The notes under the pieces: model-generated
Database searches by the model: none
The model's input: only the letters and a program-made list of their open reading frames with translations
Told to the model about the DNA's origin: nothing
Part shown: positions 8,957 through 19,069 of the stretch, one piece after another
Layout: every line of letters starts with the position of its first letter
Numbering within the stretch: position 1 is the stretch's first letter
Source of the DNA: Comamonadaceae bacterium
GTDB taxonomy: Bacteria; Pseudomonadota; Gammaproteobacteria; Burkholderiales; Burkholderiaceae_C
Assembly: GCA_947469815.1 (NCBI GenBank)
Contig: CANIRI010000003.1
Span: forward strand, 1 to 25,395
DNA length: 25,395 nt
Direction of reading: 5' to 3'
Made by a program: the position numbers and the translations under genes

Positions 8957-9753
8957 AGCCGCACCGCAATCCCGCGTGCAGCCATGTGCGCTTTGGCCTG
9001 GCCGACGGTGAATTCGCCGTAGTGGAAGATGCTCGCGGCCAGCACCGCGTCGGCACCACCGCTTTGCACGCCATCGGCAAGGTGGTCCAGCGTCCCCACG
9101 CCGCCCGAGGCAATGACGGGCACCGGAACAGCGTCGGCAACCGCACGGGTAAGCGCCAGATCAAACCCGCTTTTGGTGCCGTCGCGGTCCATGCTGGTGA
9201 GCAGAATTTCACCCGCACCGCATTCCGCCATATGCGCGGCCCAGGCCACGGCATCCAGGCCGGTGTTGGTGCGCCCACCGTGGCTGAAGACATCCCAGCC
9301 CGCACCAACAGCCTGACCCTCAGCGTCGATTCGTTCTTCATCCGCCGGGGTGCGCCGCTTGGCGTCGATAGCCACCACGATGCACTGGGCTCCGTATTTG
9401 GCAGAGGCGTCACGGATCAGCTGGGGGCTGGCAATAGCCGCCGAGTTGAAGCTCACTTTGTCGGCCCCCGCATTGAGCAAGCGGCGCACATCTTGCACGC
9501 TGCGCACACCACCGCCGACGGTGAGCGGGATGAACACTTCGCTGGCCACAGCTTCAATGATGTGCAAGATGAGATCCCGCCCGTCGCTGGTGGCGGTGAT
9601 GTCCAGAAAGGTCAATTCATCGGCACCCTGGGCGTTGTAACGCGCCGCAATTTCCACGGGATCACCGGCGTCGCGCAAACCCACAAAGTTCACGCCCTTG
9701 ACCACACGGCCACGTGTCACGTCCAGGCAGGGAATGATGCGTTTGGCCAGCAT
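8953..9753 (-). CDS. hisF: Imidazole glycerol phosphate synthase cyclase subunit HisF
   Basis: A 266-residue TIM barrel. It takes ammonia from HisH and converts PRFAR to imidazole glycerol phosphate and AICAR. The two catalytic Asp residues are Asp11 (RIIPCLDV) and Asp130 (VVAIDAKR). The phosphate-binding loops LTVGGGVRS near 78-85 and [10 protein letters not shown] are intact. ATG 9753 follows the stop of the mutarotase-like gene by 2 bp. The frame is open upstream but the extension has no HisF character. Unusually, it is separated from hisA by that extra gene. Confidence 0.97.
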   Translation of the reverse strand: MLAKRIIPCLDVTRGRVVKGVNFVGLRDAGDPVEIAARYNAQGADELTFLDITATSDGRDLILHIIEAVASEVFIPLTVGGGVRSVQDVRRLLNAGADKVSFNSAAIASPQLIRDASAKYGAQCIVVAIDAKRRTPADEERIDAEGQAVGAGWDVFSHGGRTNTGLDAVAWAAHMAECGAGEILLTSMDRDGTKSGFDLALTRAVADAVPVPVIASGGVGTLDHLADGVQSGGADAVLAASIFHYGEFTVGQAKAHMAARGIAVRL

Positions 9754-9755
9754 GC

Positions 9756-10586
9756 TCAGGCCACCACGCGCAGGCGCTGCCAGCCCTGCCAACGGCCTGC
9801 TGCTGGCACATCCACCGGATGAAAAACCTGCGCCGCCTCGACGCACAGCATGTGGGAAAAACCATCGGGCGTCATATCGGCCATGGCCGCGCACTTGGTC
9901 TGGCCCGGGTTCCAGACCACGGTGTCGGCCCATTGCGGGCTTTGGGCGATTTCTATCCGGTGCGCGCCATCCGCAAGCAGCAGGGGCGCGGTGGCGGCGG
10001 CGTAGACACGGTCAAACTCGCCTTCAAAACGCAGGGCCGCATCCGCTGGCGCGCGCGCATCAGTTAAAGCGTCCCATTCGGCTTGGCCGCCCAAGCCACT
10101 CAAGCGCGCCTGGGCAATGTCGTCCACAGCCAGGTAGGTGTGCAACGCTCCGCTGAATGACAAAGGCGTCGGACCCTGGTTGTCGACGGACAAGGTGACT
10201 TGCAGCTGGCCGGGGGTGATGCGGACGCGCAACTGGGCTTCGAATGCTTGGGGCCAGATGGCCCGGGTGTGGTCGTCGGCGCGCAGGGTGCAATCGAGCT
10301 GGGCGTGGTCAGCTTGTTCCACGGGTTGCGCCGCCTGCCAGGGCAGGTTGCGGGCAAAGCCGTGGCGCGGCAGGCTGCCACGGGCGTTGAACTGGGGGAA
10401 GCACACCGGAATGCCGCCGCGAATGGCGGTGTGGCCGTCCCAGTGATTGGCTGGACTGAGGAACAAACGCTCTCGTCCGCTACTCACCCAGGACAAGACA
10501 TGCGCGCCTTGCAAAGCCACCAGCACGGTGTCGCCACAGGCAATGCGGATGCGGCGGCAGGGCTGGCCCTGGAACAGCTCAACCAT
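9756..10586 (-). CDS. D-hexose-6-phosphate mutarotase-like protein (YeaD family, aldose 1-epimerase fold)
   Basis: A 276-residue beta-sandwich protein of the galactose mutarotase superfamily. Family signatures are [11 protein letters not shown] at 56-66, the His75 segment [12 protein letters not shown], a second His in [11 protein letters not shown], and the late Glu in [10 protein letters not shown], which match the catalytic His/His/Glu of YeaD-type enzymes that interconvert anomers of hexose 6-phosphates. The start ATG 10586 overlaps the hisA stop (10579-10581) by 8 bp; a TTG at 10619 is in frame but less likely. It sits between hisA and hisF and its stop is 2 bp before hisF, so it must be translated with the his genes. 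The actual sugar phosphate is unknown, and a direct role in histidine synthesis would be speculation. Confidence 0.88.
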   Translation of the reverse strand: MVELFQGQPCRRIRIACGDTVLVALQGAHVLSWVSSGRERLFLSPANHWDGHTAIRGGIPVCFPQFNARGSLPRHGFARNLPWQAAQPVEQADHAQLDCTLRADDHTRAIWPQAFEAQLRVRITPGQLQVTLSVDNQGPTPLSFSGALHTYLAVDDIAQARLSGLGGQAEWDALTDARAPADAALRFEGEFDRVYAAATAPLLLADGAHRIEIAQSPQWADTVVWNPGQTKCAAMADMTPDGFSHMLCVEAAQVFHPVDVPAAGRWQGWQRLRVVA

Positions 10587-11319
10587 TGAGTTCGTCGGCA
10601 CGGGCCTGCGCGGCAGCAAAGTCCAGGTCGCCGCTATAAATCGCCCGCCCGCAGATTACGCCTTCGACGCCCTCGTCCTCCACTGCGCACAAAGCCTCGA
10701 TGTCGGCCATGCCGCTCAGGCCGCCTGAAGCGATCACCGGAATCGTCAGGGCCTGGGCCAATTTGACGGTGGCTTCGATATTGATACCGCTGAGCATCCC
10801 GTCGCGCCCGATGTCGGTGTAAATGATGGACTCCACGCCGTAGTCTTCGAATTTCTTGCCCATGTCGATCACGTCGTGTCGGGTCAATTTGCTCCAGCCA
10901 TCGGTGGCGACTTTTCCTTCCCGGGCGTCCAGACCGACGATGATGTGGCCGCCAAACGCGGTGCAGGCGTCCTGCAAAAAGCCGGGGTTTTTGACTGCGG
11001 CGGTGCCGATGATGACGTAGCGCAATCCGGCGTCTAAATAGCGCTCAATGGTGTCCAGGTCGCGGATGCCACCGCCCAGCTGCACATCGATCTCGCTGCC
11101 CACGGTTTTCAGGATTTTGCGAATCGCCATTTCATTTTTGGGCTGACCCGCAAACGCGCCGTTGAGGTCCACCAGATGCAAACGCCGCGCGCCTTGGGCC
11201 AGCCAGCTGCGGGCCATGACTTCGGGGTCTTCGCCAAAGGTGGTGGATTGGTCCATGTCGCCTTGCTTGAGGCGAACGCAGTGGCCGTCTTTCAGGTCAA
11301 TTGCCGGGATTAAAAGCAT
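10579..11319 (-). CDS. hisA: ProFAR isomerase HisA
   Basis: A 246-residue TIM barrel that isomerises ProFAR to PRFAR in the fourth step of histidine synthesis. Catalytic Asp8 (IPAIDLKDG) and Asp131 ([10 protein letters not shown]) are in place, and the phosphate loops GGGIRD near 82-87 and VIASGGLSG are intact. Length is normal. It follows hisH after 55 bp, one of the larger gaps in the his run, without an obvious terminator or promoter. Its 3' end overlaps the start of the mutarotase-like gene by 8 bp. Confidence 0.97.
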   Translation of the reverse strand: MLLIPAIDLKDGHCVRLKQGDMDQSTTFGEDPEVMARSWLAQGARRLHLVDLNGAFAGQPKNEMAIRKILKTVGSEIDVQLGGGIRDLDTIERYLDAGLRYVIIGTAAVKNPGFLQDACTAFGGHIIVGLDAREGKVATDGWSKLTRHDVIDMGKKFEDYGVESIIYTDIGRDGMLSGINIEATVKLAQALTIPVIASGGLSGMADIEALCAVEDEGVEGVICGRAIYSGDLDFAAAQARADELNG

Positions 11320-11374
11320 GGTGCTTCAGATAGAAGATCAAAACAAACACAGAAGAAAAAGGTTCGCAAGGGTA

Positions 11375-12031
11375 TCAAGGATTCCAGCGCAGAAAATTCC
11401 GGTACAGCGTCAAACCGTGCTCCGCACTTTTTTCGGGGTGAAACTGCGTCGCAAAAATATTATCCCGCGCCAGCGCGCTGCAAAAAGCCGCACCATACCG
11501 TGTTTGCCCTGCACTGTGGCGCAAATCTGACGGCGCAGCGTAATAGCTGTGCACAAAGTAAAAGTGGCTGCGGTCCGGAATATCCGCCCAAACCGGGTGA
11601 ATCTGCGCTCCTGACTCTGCCTGTTGCACCGTGTTCCAACCCATGTGCGGGACTTTGTAGCGGCTGCCGTCCTCTTGGTGGCGGTCCGCCAGATCGAATT
11701 TGCGCACCCGCCCGGCAATGAGGCCCAAGCTGGGGGTGTCTTGTTCTTCGCTGTGGTCCAGCAGCATTTGCATACCCACGCACACGCCCAACAAGGGTTT
11801 GTGGGCAGCCGCGTGCAAAACCGCCTGGTGCATGCCGCTGTCACGCAGTTCCTGCATGCAGTCGCGCATCGCGCCCTGACCGGGCAAGACCACGCGCTGG
11901 GCCGCCATCACCTCAGCGGGCGTGCGCGCCCAGACCACTTCAATGGGTAGGCCGTGCGCGGCATGGATGACGGCCTGCGTCACGGAGCGCAAATTGCCCA
12001 TGCCGTAATCGACTACTGCAACCGTATTCAT
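11375..12031 (-). CDS. hisH: Imidazole glycerol phosphate synthase glutaminase subunit HisH
   Basis: A 218-residue class I glutamine amidotransferase that supplies ammonia to HisF. The triad is Cys84 (GVCVGMQ), His198 and Glu200 (FHPEKS), and the oxyanion segment [11 protein letters not shown] is present near 48-58. ATG 12031 begins [13 protein letters not shown], the standard start. It follows hisB by 14 bp, and no Shine-Dalgarno is visible there. HisH and HisF form the active complex although their genes are separated here by hisA and the mutarotase-like gene. Confidence 0.97.
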   Translation of the reverse strand: MNTVAVVDYGMGNLRSVTQAVIHAAHGLPIEVVWARTPAEVMAAQRVVLPGQGAMRDCMQELRDSGMHQAVLHAAAHKPLLGVCVGMQMLLDHSEEQDTPSLGLIAGRVRKFDLADRHQEDGSRYKVPHMGWNTVQQAESGAQIHPVWADIPDRSHFYFVHSYYAAPSDLRHSAGQTRYGAAFCSALARDNIFATQFHPEKSAEHGLTLYRNFLRWNP

Positions 12032-12045
12032 GCGCGCAAGAGGAG

Positions 12046-12639
12046 TTACAAGCTGCCCTTGGTCGAAGGAATCACACCGGCGCTGCGCGGATCAAGCTCG
12101 ACCGCAGCGCGCAAGGCCCGGGCGAAAGCCTTGAAGACAGACTCCGCCTGGTGGTGGGCGTTGTTACCCTTGAGGTTGTCAATGTGCACGGTGATACCCG
12201 CGTGGTTGACAAAGCCTTGGAAAAACTCATGCGCCAATTGGGTGTCAAAGCCGCCAATGGCGCCGCTGGTGAAGGGGACATTCAGCTCCAGCCCCGGTCG
12301 GCCGGACAAGTCCACCACCACGCGCGACAAAGCCTCGTCCAGCGGCACATATGCGTGGCCATACCGGCGCACGCCTTTTTTGTCACCTATCGCTTGGGCA
12401 AAGGCTTGTCCTAGCGTGATGCCCACATCTTCGACCAAATGGTGGCCGTCGATATGCAAATCGCCCACGGCCTGGATATCCAAATCGATCAGACCATGGC
12501 GGGCAATCTGGTCCAGCATGTGGTCGAAGAAGCCGATGCCCGTCGCCAGCTGGGACTTGCCCGTGCCGTCGAGGTTGAGCTTGACAGTGATGCGGGTCTC
12601 GGCCGTGTTGCGGCTGACTTCGGCGGTGCGGTCGGTCAT
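12046..12639 (-). CDS. hisB: Imidazoleglycerol-phosphate dehydratase HisB (single-domain)
   Basis: A 197-residue enzyme that dehydrates imidazole glycerol phosphate, step six of histidine synthesis. Metal-binding His/Glu motifs are seen as [12 protein letters not shown] near 38-48, [10 protein letters not shown] at 62-71 and NNAHHQAES near the C-terminus. It is the monofunctional form; the N-terminal histidinol-phosphatase domain found in enterobacterial HisB is absent, so a separate phosphatase must exist elsewhere. ATG 12639 overlaps the hisC stop by 4 bp and has AAGGAC 5 nt upstream. The frame is open further upstream but that part is hisC sequence in another frame. Confidence 0.97.
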   Translation of the reverse strand: MTDRTAEVSRNTAETRITVKLNLDGTGKSQLATGIGFFDHMLDQIARHGLIDLDIQAVGDLHIDGHHLVEDVGITLGQAFAQAIGDKKGVRRYGHAYVPLDEALSRVVVDLSGRPGLELNVPFTSGAIGGFDTQLAHEFFQGFVNHAGITVHIDNLKGNNAHHQAESVFKAFARALRAAVELDPRSAGVIPSTKGSL

Positions 12640-13757
12640 GGTTGTCCTTGGGTGAGCGCGGCGCGCAGGGCGGCCAGCAATTGCGCATTCTGATCGGGGC
12701 TGCCCACCGTCAGACGCAGGCAATTGGCCAGCAGCGGGTGCATTGTAGAAACGTTCTTGACCAACACGCGACGGGCCTTCAGGCCTTCGAACACCGCCGC
12801 AGCCCGACCGGGCGGGCCCGACAGGCGCAGCAGCAGCATATTGGCCTGGCTGGGGAAGACCTGCACATCCGGCAGATCGGCTAGCTTGGCGAGCAGCAGA
12901 TCGCGCTCCGCCCGGATGACTGCGGCCTGCCCGGCGAATACGGGCGCGTGCTCCAGCGCAAACAACGCGCACTCGGCGTTGAGCACGCTGATGTTGTAGG
13001 GCGGGCGGGCTTTGTCGATTTCATGGACCACCGTTTGCGGTGCGAGCAAGTAGCCCAGGCGCACCCCGGCGAGACCAAACTTGGACAGCGTGCGCAGCAG
13101 CAGCACATGGCTGTTGGCCTGCGGGTCGCGGCGGATCTCATCAAGCCAGGTGCGGCTGGCGAAAGGCTGGTAGGCCTCGTCCATCACCACCAGCCCGCCG
13201 TAGGCCCGCACCTGGGCGATCAGGCGGCGGATGACCGCGTCGTCCCACAAATTAGCGCTTGGGTTGTTGGGGTAGGCGAGATAGATCAGCGCCGGTTGTT
13301 CCCGGGCGATCGCATCCGCCATGGCGGCCTCGTCAATTTCAAAGTCAGCGGTGAGCGGAACGCCGGTGTAGCCCAGGCCCTGCAACTGCGCGCTCATGGC
13401 GTACATCACAAAGCCCGGCTCGGGCGCGAGCACCCGGGCCCCCGGCTTGGCGCAGACCAATGCCAGCAACGCAATCAGCTCATCGGAGCCGTTGCCCAGC
13501 ATCAAGGCGTAGCCCGGCGGCAGATCGACGTAGGCGGCCAGCGCATCTTTCAAAGCCGGGATGCAGTCGGCCGGATAGCGGTTGATGGGCAGGCGGCCCA
13601 GGCGCTCTCCGAGCGCCGCTTGCAAATCCGGCGGCAAGGAAAAAGGGTTCTCCATGGCGTCGAGCTTGAGCATGTCACCCGCCGGTTGCACGACATAGGC
13701 GTGCATGGCCTGGATATCGGCGCGGATGCCGCACAGAGGGCTGGGTGGGGCGCTCAT
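12636..13757 (-). CDS. hisC: Histidinol-phosphate aminotransferase HisC
   Basis: A 373-residue PLP enzyme of fold type I that transfers the amino group from glutamate to imidazole acetol phosphate. The PLP Lys is Lys226 in [15 protein letters not shown], with Asp193 in [10 protein letters not shown] and Asn165 in AYPNNPSAN as cofactor contacts. Length is normal. Its ATG overlaps the hisD stop by 4 bp and its stop overlaps the hisB start by 4 bp, so hisD-hisC-hisB look translationally chained. The gltBD genes at the other end of the run make its amino donor, glutamate. Confidence 0.96.
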   Translation of the reverse strand: MSAPPSPLCGIRADIQAMHAYVVQPAGDMLKLDAMENPFSLPPDLQAALGERLGRLPINRYPADCIPALKDALAAYVDLPPGYALMLGNGSDELIALLALVCAKPGARVLAPEPGFVMYAMSAQLQGLGYTGVPLTADFEIDEAAMADAIAREQPALIYLAYPNNPSANLWDDAVIRRLIAQVRAYGGLVVMDEAYQPFASRTWLDEIRRDPQANSHVLLLRTLSKFGLAGVRLGYLLAPQTVVHEIDKARPPYNISVLNAECALFALEHAPVFAGQAAVIRAERDLLLAKLADLPDVQVFPSQANMLLLRLSGPPGRAAAVFEGLKARRVLVKNVSTMHPLLANCLRLTVGSPDQNAQLLAALRAALTQGQP

Positions 13758-15124
13758 GTGGCGGACTTCGGTAAAGGATCCAAGCGCATCTCGGCCGCGC
13801 GGGCATGGGCCTGCAAGCCCTCGCCGTAGGCCAGCTCAGCAGCTACCGGCCCCAGTACCTGGGCACCGGCCTGGCTGACTTCGATGATGCTGCTGCGCTT
13901 TTGGAAGTCATACACCCCCAGCGGCGAGGAAAAACGCGCCGTGCCGCTGGTGGGCAGCACATGGTTGGGGCCGGCGCAGTAGTCGCCCAGGCTCTCGCTG
14001 GTGTAAGCCCCCAGAAAAATCGCGCCTGCGTGCACCAGCAAAGGCTCCCAGCGGTGCGGATCGGCGCTGCTGACCTCCAAGTGCTCGGGAGCAATGCGGT
14101 TGCTGATGGCGCAGGCTTCTTCCATGCTGCGGGTGCAAATCAAGGCGCCGCGCCCGTTCAGCGATGCGGCAATGATCTCGCGCCGGGGCATGTCGGCCAG
14201 CAGACGGTCAATAGACGCCTGCACCGCGTCGATATACGCCGCGTCGGGGCACAACAAAATGCTTTGTGCCAGCTCATCGTGCTCGGCCTGGCTGAACAAG
14301 TCCATGGCCACCCAGTCCGGCGGGGTGCTGCCGTCGGCGAGCACCAGAATTTCACTCGGACCGGCAATCATGTCGATACCGACTTTGCCAAACACCCGGC
14401 GCTTGGCAGCGGCAACATAGGCATTGCCCGGGCCGGTTATTTTGTCCACCGCAGGAATGGTCGCCGTGCCATACGCCAGCGCCGCCACGGCTTGCGCGCC
14501 GCCAATGGTGAAGACACGGTGCACACCCGCCACATGGGCTGCAGCCAGCACCAAGGGGTTGCGCTCGCCCTGCCCCGCTTCCATGCCGGCGCGAATGGGC
14601 GTGGGCACGACCATGGTGATTTGTCCGACGCCAGCCACCTGCGCCGGTATCGCGTTCATCAGCACGCTAGACGGGTAGGCCGCTTTGCCGCCGGGCACGT
14701 AAATGCCCACGCGGTCCAGCGGCGTGACCTTTTGGCCGAGCAGGCTGCCGTCGCTGTCGCGGTAACTCCAGCTCTGGCCGCTGGCGACTTTTTGGGCTTC
14801 GTGGTAGCTGCGCACGCGCTGCGCAGCAGTTTGCAGCGCCGCGCGTTGCGCTGTCGGGAGGCCTTCAAAAGCGGCGCGTAAATCGGCAGCGCTGATCTCC
14901 AGGTCGGCCATGCGCTCGGCATGCAATCCGTCAAAACGCGCGGTGTACGCCAACACAGCGGCGTCGCCGCGCTGCTGCACATCCAGAACGATTTCGGCCA
15001 CGCGCGACTCGATCGCGGAATCGGTATCCGCAGACCAGTGCAAGCGCGCCTGGAACAGCGCTTCAAAGTCTGCTTGCGCCGTGCTTAAACGCAGCGGGCG
15101 GGCAACAAGATCAGAAGCAGACAT
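13754..15124 (-). CDS. hisD: Histidinol dehydrogenase HisD
   Basis: A 456-residue zinc- and NAD-dependent enzyme that oxidises histidinol to histidine in the last two steps. Compared with the E. coli enzyme, the zinc ligands fall at Gln279, His282, Asp381 and His440, and the catalytic pair is Glu347-His348 in RIAPEHLEV. The signature region from [11 protein letters not shown] to [10 protein letters not shown] spans about 227-260. The protein is slightly longer at the N-terminus than E. coli HisD. It follows hisG after 17 bp and overlaps hisC by 4 bp. Confidence 0.97.
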   Translation of the reverse strand: MSASDLVARPLRLSTAQADFEALFQARLHWSADTDSAIESRVAEIVLDVQQRGDAAVLAYTARFDGLHAERMADLEISAADLRAAFEGLPTAQRAALQTAAQRVRSYHEAQKVASGQSWSYRDSDGSLLGQKVTPLDRVGIYVPGGKAAYPSSVLMNAIPAQVAGVGQITMVVPTPIRAGMEAGQGERNPLVLAAAHVAGVHRVFTIGGAQAVAALAYGTATIPAVDKITGPGNAYVAAAKRRVFGKVGIDMIAGPSEILVLADGSTPPDWVAMDLFSQAEHDELAQSILLCPDAAYIDAVQASIDRLLADMPRREIIAASLNGRGALICTRSMEEACAISNRIAPEHLEVSSADPHRWEPLLVHAGAIFLGAYTSESLGDYCAGPNHVLPTSGTARFSSPLGVYDFQKRSSIIEVSQAGAQVLGPVAAELAYGEGLQAHARAAEMRLDPLPKSAT

Positions 15125-15141
15125 ACACCAGCTGCAGCGTG

Positions 15142-15798
15142 TCAGTTCTGACTGGCGGCTACCGCCGCTGCAAATGCGTCAATGATGTGGCGGATCGGCT
15201 CGCGCTTGAGTTTGAGCGCCGCCTGGTTGACCACCAGGCGCGAGCTGATGTCCATGATGCGCTCGACCTCCACCAGGTTATTGGCTTTCAAAGTCTTACC
15301 GGTCGACACCAGATCGACGATGGCGTCGGACAAGCCCACCAGAGGTGCCAGTTCCATGCTGCCGTAGAGCTTGATCAGGTCCACGTGCACGCCTTTGGAG
15401 GCAAAAAACTCGCGGGCGATGCCCACATATTTGGTGGCCACCGTCAGGCGCGAACCCTGGCGCACGGCGCTGGTGTAGTCAAAAGCCGCGGGCGCAGCGA
15501 CGCTGATACGGCACTTGGCAATTTGCAAGTCCAGCGGCTGGTACAAACCTTGGCCGCCATGCTCAATGAGATTGTCTTTGCCGGAAATACCCAGATCAGC
15601 GCCGCCGTATTGCACATAGGTTGGCACATCGGTGGCGCGCACCACCAACAAACGGACCTCCGGGTTGCCGGTGCGCAGGATCAACTTGCGCGAGGTTTCC
15701 GGGTCGTCCAGCACCTCGATACCCGCTGCGCGCAAAAGCGGCAGGGTTTCTTCAAAAATCCGTCCTTTGGACAGTGCCAGTGTGATCATGGGATGCAT
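15142..15798 (-). CDS. hisG: ATP phosphoribosyltransferase catalytic subunit HisG (short form)
   Basis: A 218-residue protein catalysing the first, committed step: ATP plus PRPP to phosphoribosyl-ATP. The PRPP-binding loop is [14 protein letters not shown] at about 161-174, and the start [18 protein letters not shown] is typical. It ends where the long form would continue into its C-terminal regulatory domain, so this is HisG-S, which in known cases needs HisZ for activity and for feedback by histidine. No hisZ is in the window. ATG 15798 lies 7 bp after the murA stop; ATG 15789 is an equal alternative (215 residues). There is no His-rich leader peptide or attenuator upstream, only murA. Confidence 0.96.
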   Translation of the reverse strand: MHPMITLALSKGRIFEETLPLLRAAGIEVLDDPETSRKLILRTGNPEVRLLVVRATDVPTYVQYGGADLGISGKDNLIEHGGQGLYQPLDLQIAKCRISVAAPAAFDYTSAVRQGSRLTVATKYVGIAREFFASKGVHVDLIKLYGSMELAPLVGLSDAIVDLVSTGKTLKANNLVEVERIMDISSRLVVNQAALKLKREPIRHIIDAFAAAVAASQN

Positions 15799-15805
15799 GG
15801 TGAAT

Positions 15806-17071
15806 TTACTTGATGCGCTCGATATCCGCGCCCAGGGCACGCAGCTTAGCTTCCATGCGATCGTAGCCCCGATCCAGATGGTAGATGCGATCGACCACCG
15901 TCTCGCCCTGGGCCACCAGCCCGGCAATCACCAGCGATGCAGATGCCCGCAAATCAGTGGCCATCACGGTTGCGCCGGAGAGGGTCGCACCACCTTCCAC
16001 CACCGCCAGTTTGCCGTCGATTTGGATATGCGCACCCAGCCGGATCAGCTCATTGACGTGCATAAAACGGTTCTCGAAAATCGTCTCGGTCACCTTGGAA
16101 GTACCACCGGCCACGCAATTGAGCGCCATGAACTGCGCTTGCATGTCGGTGGGGAAACCCGGGTACTCCCGGGTGCGGAAGCTCTGCGCGCGCAGCGGGC
16201 CGTTGACCCCAATGCGGATACCGCCGTCAACCGCCTCCACCTGCGCACCGGCTTCGCGCAGCTTGTCAATCACCGCCTCCAGATGGTCTGCGCGGCCATG
16301 GCGCAGCAGCACCTCACCGCCAGCAGCGGCAACGGCGCATAAAAAAGTACCGGTCTCGATCCGATCAGCCACCACGCGGTGGCTGCAACCGTGCAGCCGT
16401 TCCACCCCGCGAATGCGGATGCGCGAGGTCCCGTAGCCTTCAATCTGCGCGCCCATGGCGATCAGCATCTCGGCCAGATCCGGAATTTCGGGCTCCTGCG
16501 CCGCATTTTCCAAAATCGTCTCGCCGTCGGCCAGGGCTGCGGCCATCAAAAAGTTCTCGGTGCCGGTCACCGTCACCATATCGGTCGTGATGTGCGCACC
16601 ATGCAGTCGGGATAAACCGCTCTGCAAGCTGGCCACCATATAGCCGTGCTCGACGGCGATGTGCGCGCCCATAGCCTGCAGCCCTTTGATGTGCTGGTCC
16701 ACCGGGCGCGAACCGATGGCGCAACCACCAGGTAGCGACACCTTGGCATGGCCGAAGCGCGCCAGCAATGGCCCCAGCGCCAACACCGAAGCCCGCATGG
16801 TTTTGACCAGGTCATAGGGCGCCTCCGGCTTATCCAGAGCCGAGGCGTCAAGAACCACCACACCATCGTCTTGGACCTCCACCTTTACGCCCATATTGCG
16901 TATCAGCTTGACCATGGTGGAGACGTCCTGCAGCCTGGGGACATTGAGCAGCGTTACCGGCTCCGCGCTCAAGATGGCGGCACACAACTCCGGCAGCGCG
17001 GCATTTTTAGCACCTGAAATCGCCACTTCACCATGCAAACGGTGGCCGCCGCGTATGCGCAATTTATCCAT
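15806..17071 (-). CDS. murA: UDP-N-acetylglucosamine 1-carboxyvinyltransferase MurA
   Basis: A 421-residue cytoplasmic enzyme that transfers enolpyruvate from PEP to UDP-GlcNAc, the first committed step of peptidoglycan synthesis. Lys22-Asn23 (SGAKNAAL) and the loop Cys117 ([15 protein letters not shown]) are in place; a Cys rather than Asp at this position is the fosfomycin-sensitive form. Length is normal. Its ATG overlaps the end of the ibaG-like gene by 8 bp, with GGAG about 7 nt upstream, and hisG follows closely. The ibaG-murA neighbourhood is the same as in E. coli. Confidence 0.98.
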   Translation of the reverse strand: MDKLRIRGGHRLHGEVAISGAKNAALPELCAAILSAEPVTLLNVPRLQDVSTMVKLIRNMGVKVEVQDDGVVVLDASALDKPEAPYDLVKTMRASVLALGPLLARFGHAKVSLPGGCAIGSRPVDQHIKGLQAMGAHIAVEHGYMVASLQSGLSRLHGAHITTDMVTVTGTENFLMAAALADGETILENAAQEPEIPDLAEMLIAMGAQIEGYGTSRIRIRGVERLHGCSHRVVADRIETGTFLCAVAAAGGEVLLRHGRADHLEAVIDKLREAGAQVEAVDGGIRIGVNGPLRAQSFRTREYPGFPTDMQAQFMALNCVAGGTSKVTETIFENRFMHVNELIRLGAHIQIDGKLAVVEGGATLSGATVMATDLRASASLVIAGLVAQGETVVDRIYHLDRGYDRMEAKLRALGADIERIK

Positions 17072-17315
17072 GTGCGGCTCCGCCTGGCGCCCACTCGGCA
17101 GGGGTGTAGGTCTTCATGGACAAGGCATGTATCTCGTCAGTTTTCATGCGCTCACCCAAGGTGGCGTACACCATTTGGTGGCGCGCAATCGGGCGTTTGC
17201 CCGTGAATGCGGCAGCGACCACCGTGGCGTACCAGTGGCGGCCGTCGCCCTCCACGTCGCAATGGTCGCATGCCAATCCACTTTGAATCAGGGCCTTGAT
17301 TTGTTCTGCGTTCAT
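17064..17315 (-). CDS. ibaG: BolA-family protein, IbaG/YrbA-like
   Basis: An 83-residue small protein with the BolA fold. Conserved residues include His46 in [10 protein letters not shown] and His63 in [15 protein letters not shown], the C-terminal hallmark of the YrbA/IbaG branch. BolA-type proteins bind [2Fe-2S] clusters together with monothiol glutaredoxins; IbaG is tied to acid stress in E. coli. Cys16 and Cys19 near the N-terminus are extra potential ligands. It follows the ABC-2 permease after 30 bp, with no clear Shine-Dalgarno, and overlaps murA by 8 bp. Confidence 0.92.
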   Translation of the reverse strand: MNAEQIKALIQSGLACDHCDVEGDGRHWYATVVAAAFTGKRPIARHQMVYATLGERMKTDEIHALSMKTYTPAEWAPGGAAHG

Positions 17316-17345
17316 AAGAAGTTCATGGGTGAATCAGAAGTGGTT

Positions 17346-18101
17346 TTAGGAGCGGATTTTGTAGCCGGTGCGCAGCAAATGCAGTGCCACCACGCACACC
17401 GCCAGCAACACAGCACCCACCACCGCACAACTCAACCAGGGCGAGACATCGCTCTGGCCAAAAAATCCGAAACGAAATCCATCAATCATGTAGAAGAAAG
17501 GATTCACATGGCTGACCAGCTGCCAGAACGGCGGCAAGGAATGGATGGAGTAAAAAACGCCGCTCAAAAACGTCATCGGCATGACGGCGAAATTCTGAAA
17601 CGCCGCGAGCTGATCAAATTTCTCCGCCCACAGACCGCCAATCAAACCCAAGGCACCCATGAGCGCGGCACCCATGAGTGCAAAAATAACCATCCACACC
17701 GGCTGCGCAACGCTGATCGGAACAAAAAAAGCCGCTATCACCAGCACGCACAGAGCCACCACCACACCGCGCACCATCGCCGCTCCCACATAGGCTACAA
17801 ACCAGTCACGGTGGGACAAAGGCGAGAGCATCAAAAAAACCAGATTGCCCATCATCTTGCTGGTAATCAAGGAGGACGAGCTGTTGGCAAACGCGTTTTG
17901 CAGCAGGCTCATCATCGCCAGACCTGGCACCAGGAAGGCGGTGTAGCTCACGTTGTCGTACACCTTCACATGGTCTTGCAAGGCGTGGCCGAATATCAGC
18001 AAATACAGCATGGCATTGAGTACCGGGCCGCCAATCGTTTGGAAGGCGACCTTCCAAAATCGCAGCACCTCTTTGTAGACCAGGGTTTGCAAGCCGGTCA
18101 T
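17346..18101 (-). CDS. ABC-2 type transporter permease (YadH-like)
   Basis: A 251-residue inner-membrane protein with about six hydrophobic segments and the ABC-2 family pattern, including the late conserved stretch MTFLSGVFYSIHSLPPFWQ and NPFFYMIDGFRFGFFG, close to YadH. It should be the exporter channel powered by the ATPase encoded just upstream; the two genes overlap by 4 bp (ATGA). Substrate is unknown for YadGH-type exporters. Its location between mlaB and ibaG breaks the mla-ibaG order known from E. coli and raises the idea of an envelope-related substrate, which is only an inference. Confidence 0.92.
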   Translation of the reverse strand: MTGLQTLVYKEVLRFWKVAFQTIGGPVLNAMLYLLIFGHALQDHVKVYDNVSYTAFLVPGLAMMSLLQNAFANSSSSLITSKMMGNLVFLMLSPLSHRDWFVAYVGAAMVRGVVVALCVLVIAAFFVPISVAQPVWMVIFALMGAALMGALGLIGGLWAEKFDQLAAFQNFAVMPMTFLSGVFYSIHSLPPFWQLVSHVNPFFYMIDGFRFGFFGQSDVSPWLSCAVVGAVLLAVCVVALHLLRTGYKIRS

Positions 18102-19039
18102 GCCGGAGCGCCTTCCAAGCTGACCGTATTATTTTTTTGCATGACTTCCAAAAACACGTCTTCTAGGTCAGCCTTGCGGATTTCCACGTCCTGCGCCTGC
18201 AAACCCGCCTGGCGCACGGCGCTCAGGTACTGCTCAATGTCGGCGGCGTTGTGGGCGGGAAACTGCACGATGCGCCCGGTCACACGGGCCCGCGGCCGCA
18301 AGGCCTCTGGCAGCTCACCATCGAGTTTGAAGCGCAACACGTTGCTGGAAGCGGCCTTCAGCAGTTCACTGGTGGTATCGAGCGCAACCACCCGACCCGA
18401 CTTGAGCATGGCGATACGTCCGCACAAGGCTTCGGCCTCTTCGAGGTAGTGGGTGGTCAGCAATACGGTATGGCCTTCTTCGCGATTGAGGCGGGCAATG
18501 AACTGCCACAGGGTTTGGCGCAGTTCCACATCGACACCGGCCGTCGGCTCATCCAGCACGATGACGGGCGGCTTGTGCACCAGCGCCTGCGCCACCAGGA
18601 CCCGGCGCTTCATGCCGCCCGAGAGTTGGCGCATATTGGCGTCCGCCTTGTCGGTCAAACCCAGGTTGTGGAGCAGCTCGTCGATCCAGGGCCCGTTGCT
18701 CTTGACGCCGAAATAGCCGGACTGGATCTGCAAGGTCTCGCGCACGCTGAAAAAAGGGTCGAATACCAACTCTTGCGGCACCATGCCGACCAGGCGTCGC
18801 GCAGCCGCAAAGTCTTTTTGTACATCGTGACCCAGCACACTGACGTGACCTGCGGTGGGGCGACTTAAGCCGGCGAGCATGCTGATCAAAGTCGTCTTGC
18901 CCGCCCCGTTAGGCCCCAGCAAACCAAAAAATTCACCTTGCTCGATGTCCAGGCTGACCCGGTCCACGGCAAGCAGACTGCCGCCCGATCGCCGTGCGGC
19001 ATAACTTTTGGAAACGGCTTGGAAGGAGATCGCGGGCAT
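18098..19039 (-). CDS. ABC transporter ATP-binding protein (YadG-like, ABC-2 exporter)
   Basis: A 313-residue cytoplasmic ATPase. Walker A GPNGAGKT is at 42-49, the Q-loop MVPQE at 86-90, signature LSGGM at 139-143, Walker B VIVLDEP at 159-165 and the switch His in LLTTHYLEEAEAL. The DrrA-like C-terminal part of about 90 residues follows. It belongs to the group of ATPases serving ABC-2 exporters (YadG, NodI, DrrA), and its partner is the next gene. It lies 60 bp after mlaB and has no evident Shine-Dalgarno. A TAAAAT sequence just upstream resembles a -10 element but has no matching -35. Confidence 0.93.
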   Translation of the reverse strand: MPAISFQAVSKSYAARRSGGSLLAVDRVSLDIEQGEFFGLLGPNGAGKTTLISMLAGLSRPTAGHVSVLGHDVQKDFAAARRLVGMVPQELVFDPFFSVRETLQIQSGYFGVKSNGPWIDELLHNLGLTDKADANMRQLSGGMKRRVLVAQALVHKPPVIVLDEPTAGVDVELRQTLWQFIARLNREEGHTVLLTTHYLEEAEALCGRIAMLKSGRVVALDTTSELLKAASSNVLRFKLDGELPEALRPRARVTGRIVQFPAHNAADIEQYLSAVRQAGLQAQDVEIRKADLEDVFLEVMQKNNTVSLEGAPA

Positions 19040-19069
19040 GAAAACCGAAGATTTTACCCGTGGGGTGTA

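Noticed and set aside
12640..12972. N-terminal extension of hisB that would add about 110 residues
   Set aside because: The extension lies in hisC and does not resemble a phosphatase domain; the ATG at 12639 with AAGGAC and a 4-bp overlap with hisC explains the start.
16896..18449. Plus-strand open frame of 517 codons across murA, ibaG and the ABC-2 exporter genes
   Set aside because: It crosses several real minus-strand genes, has a His/Gln-rich composition and no recognisable domain.
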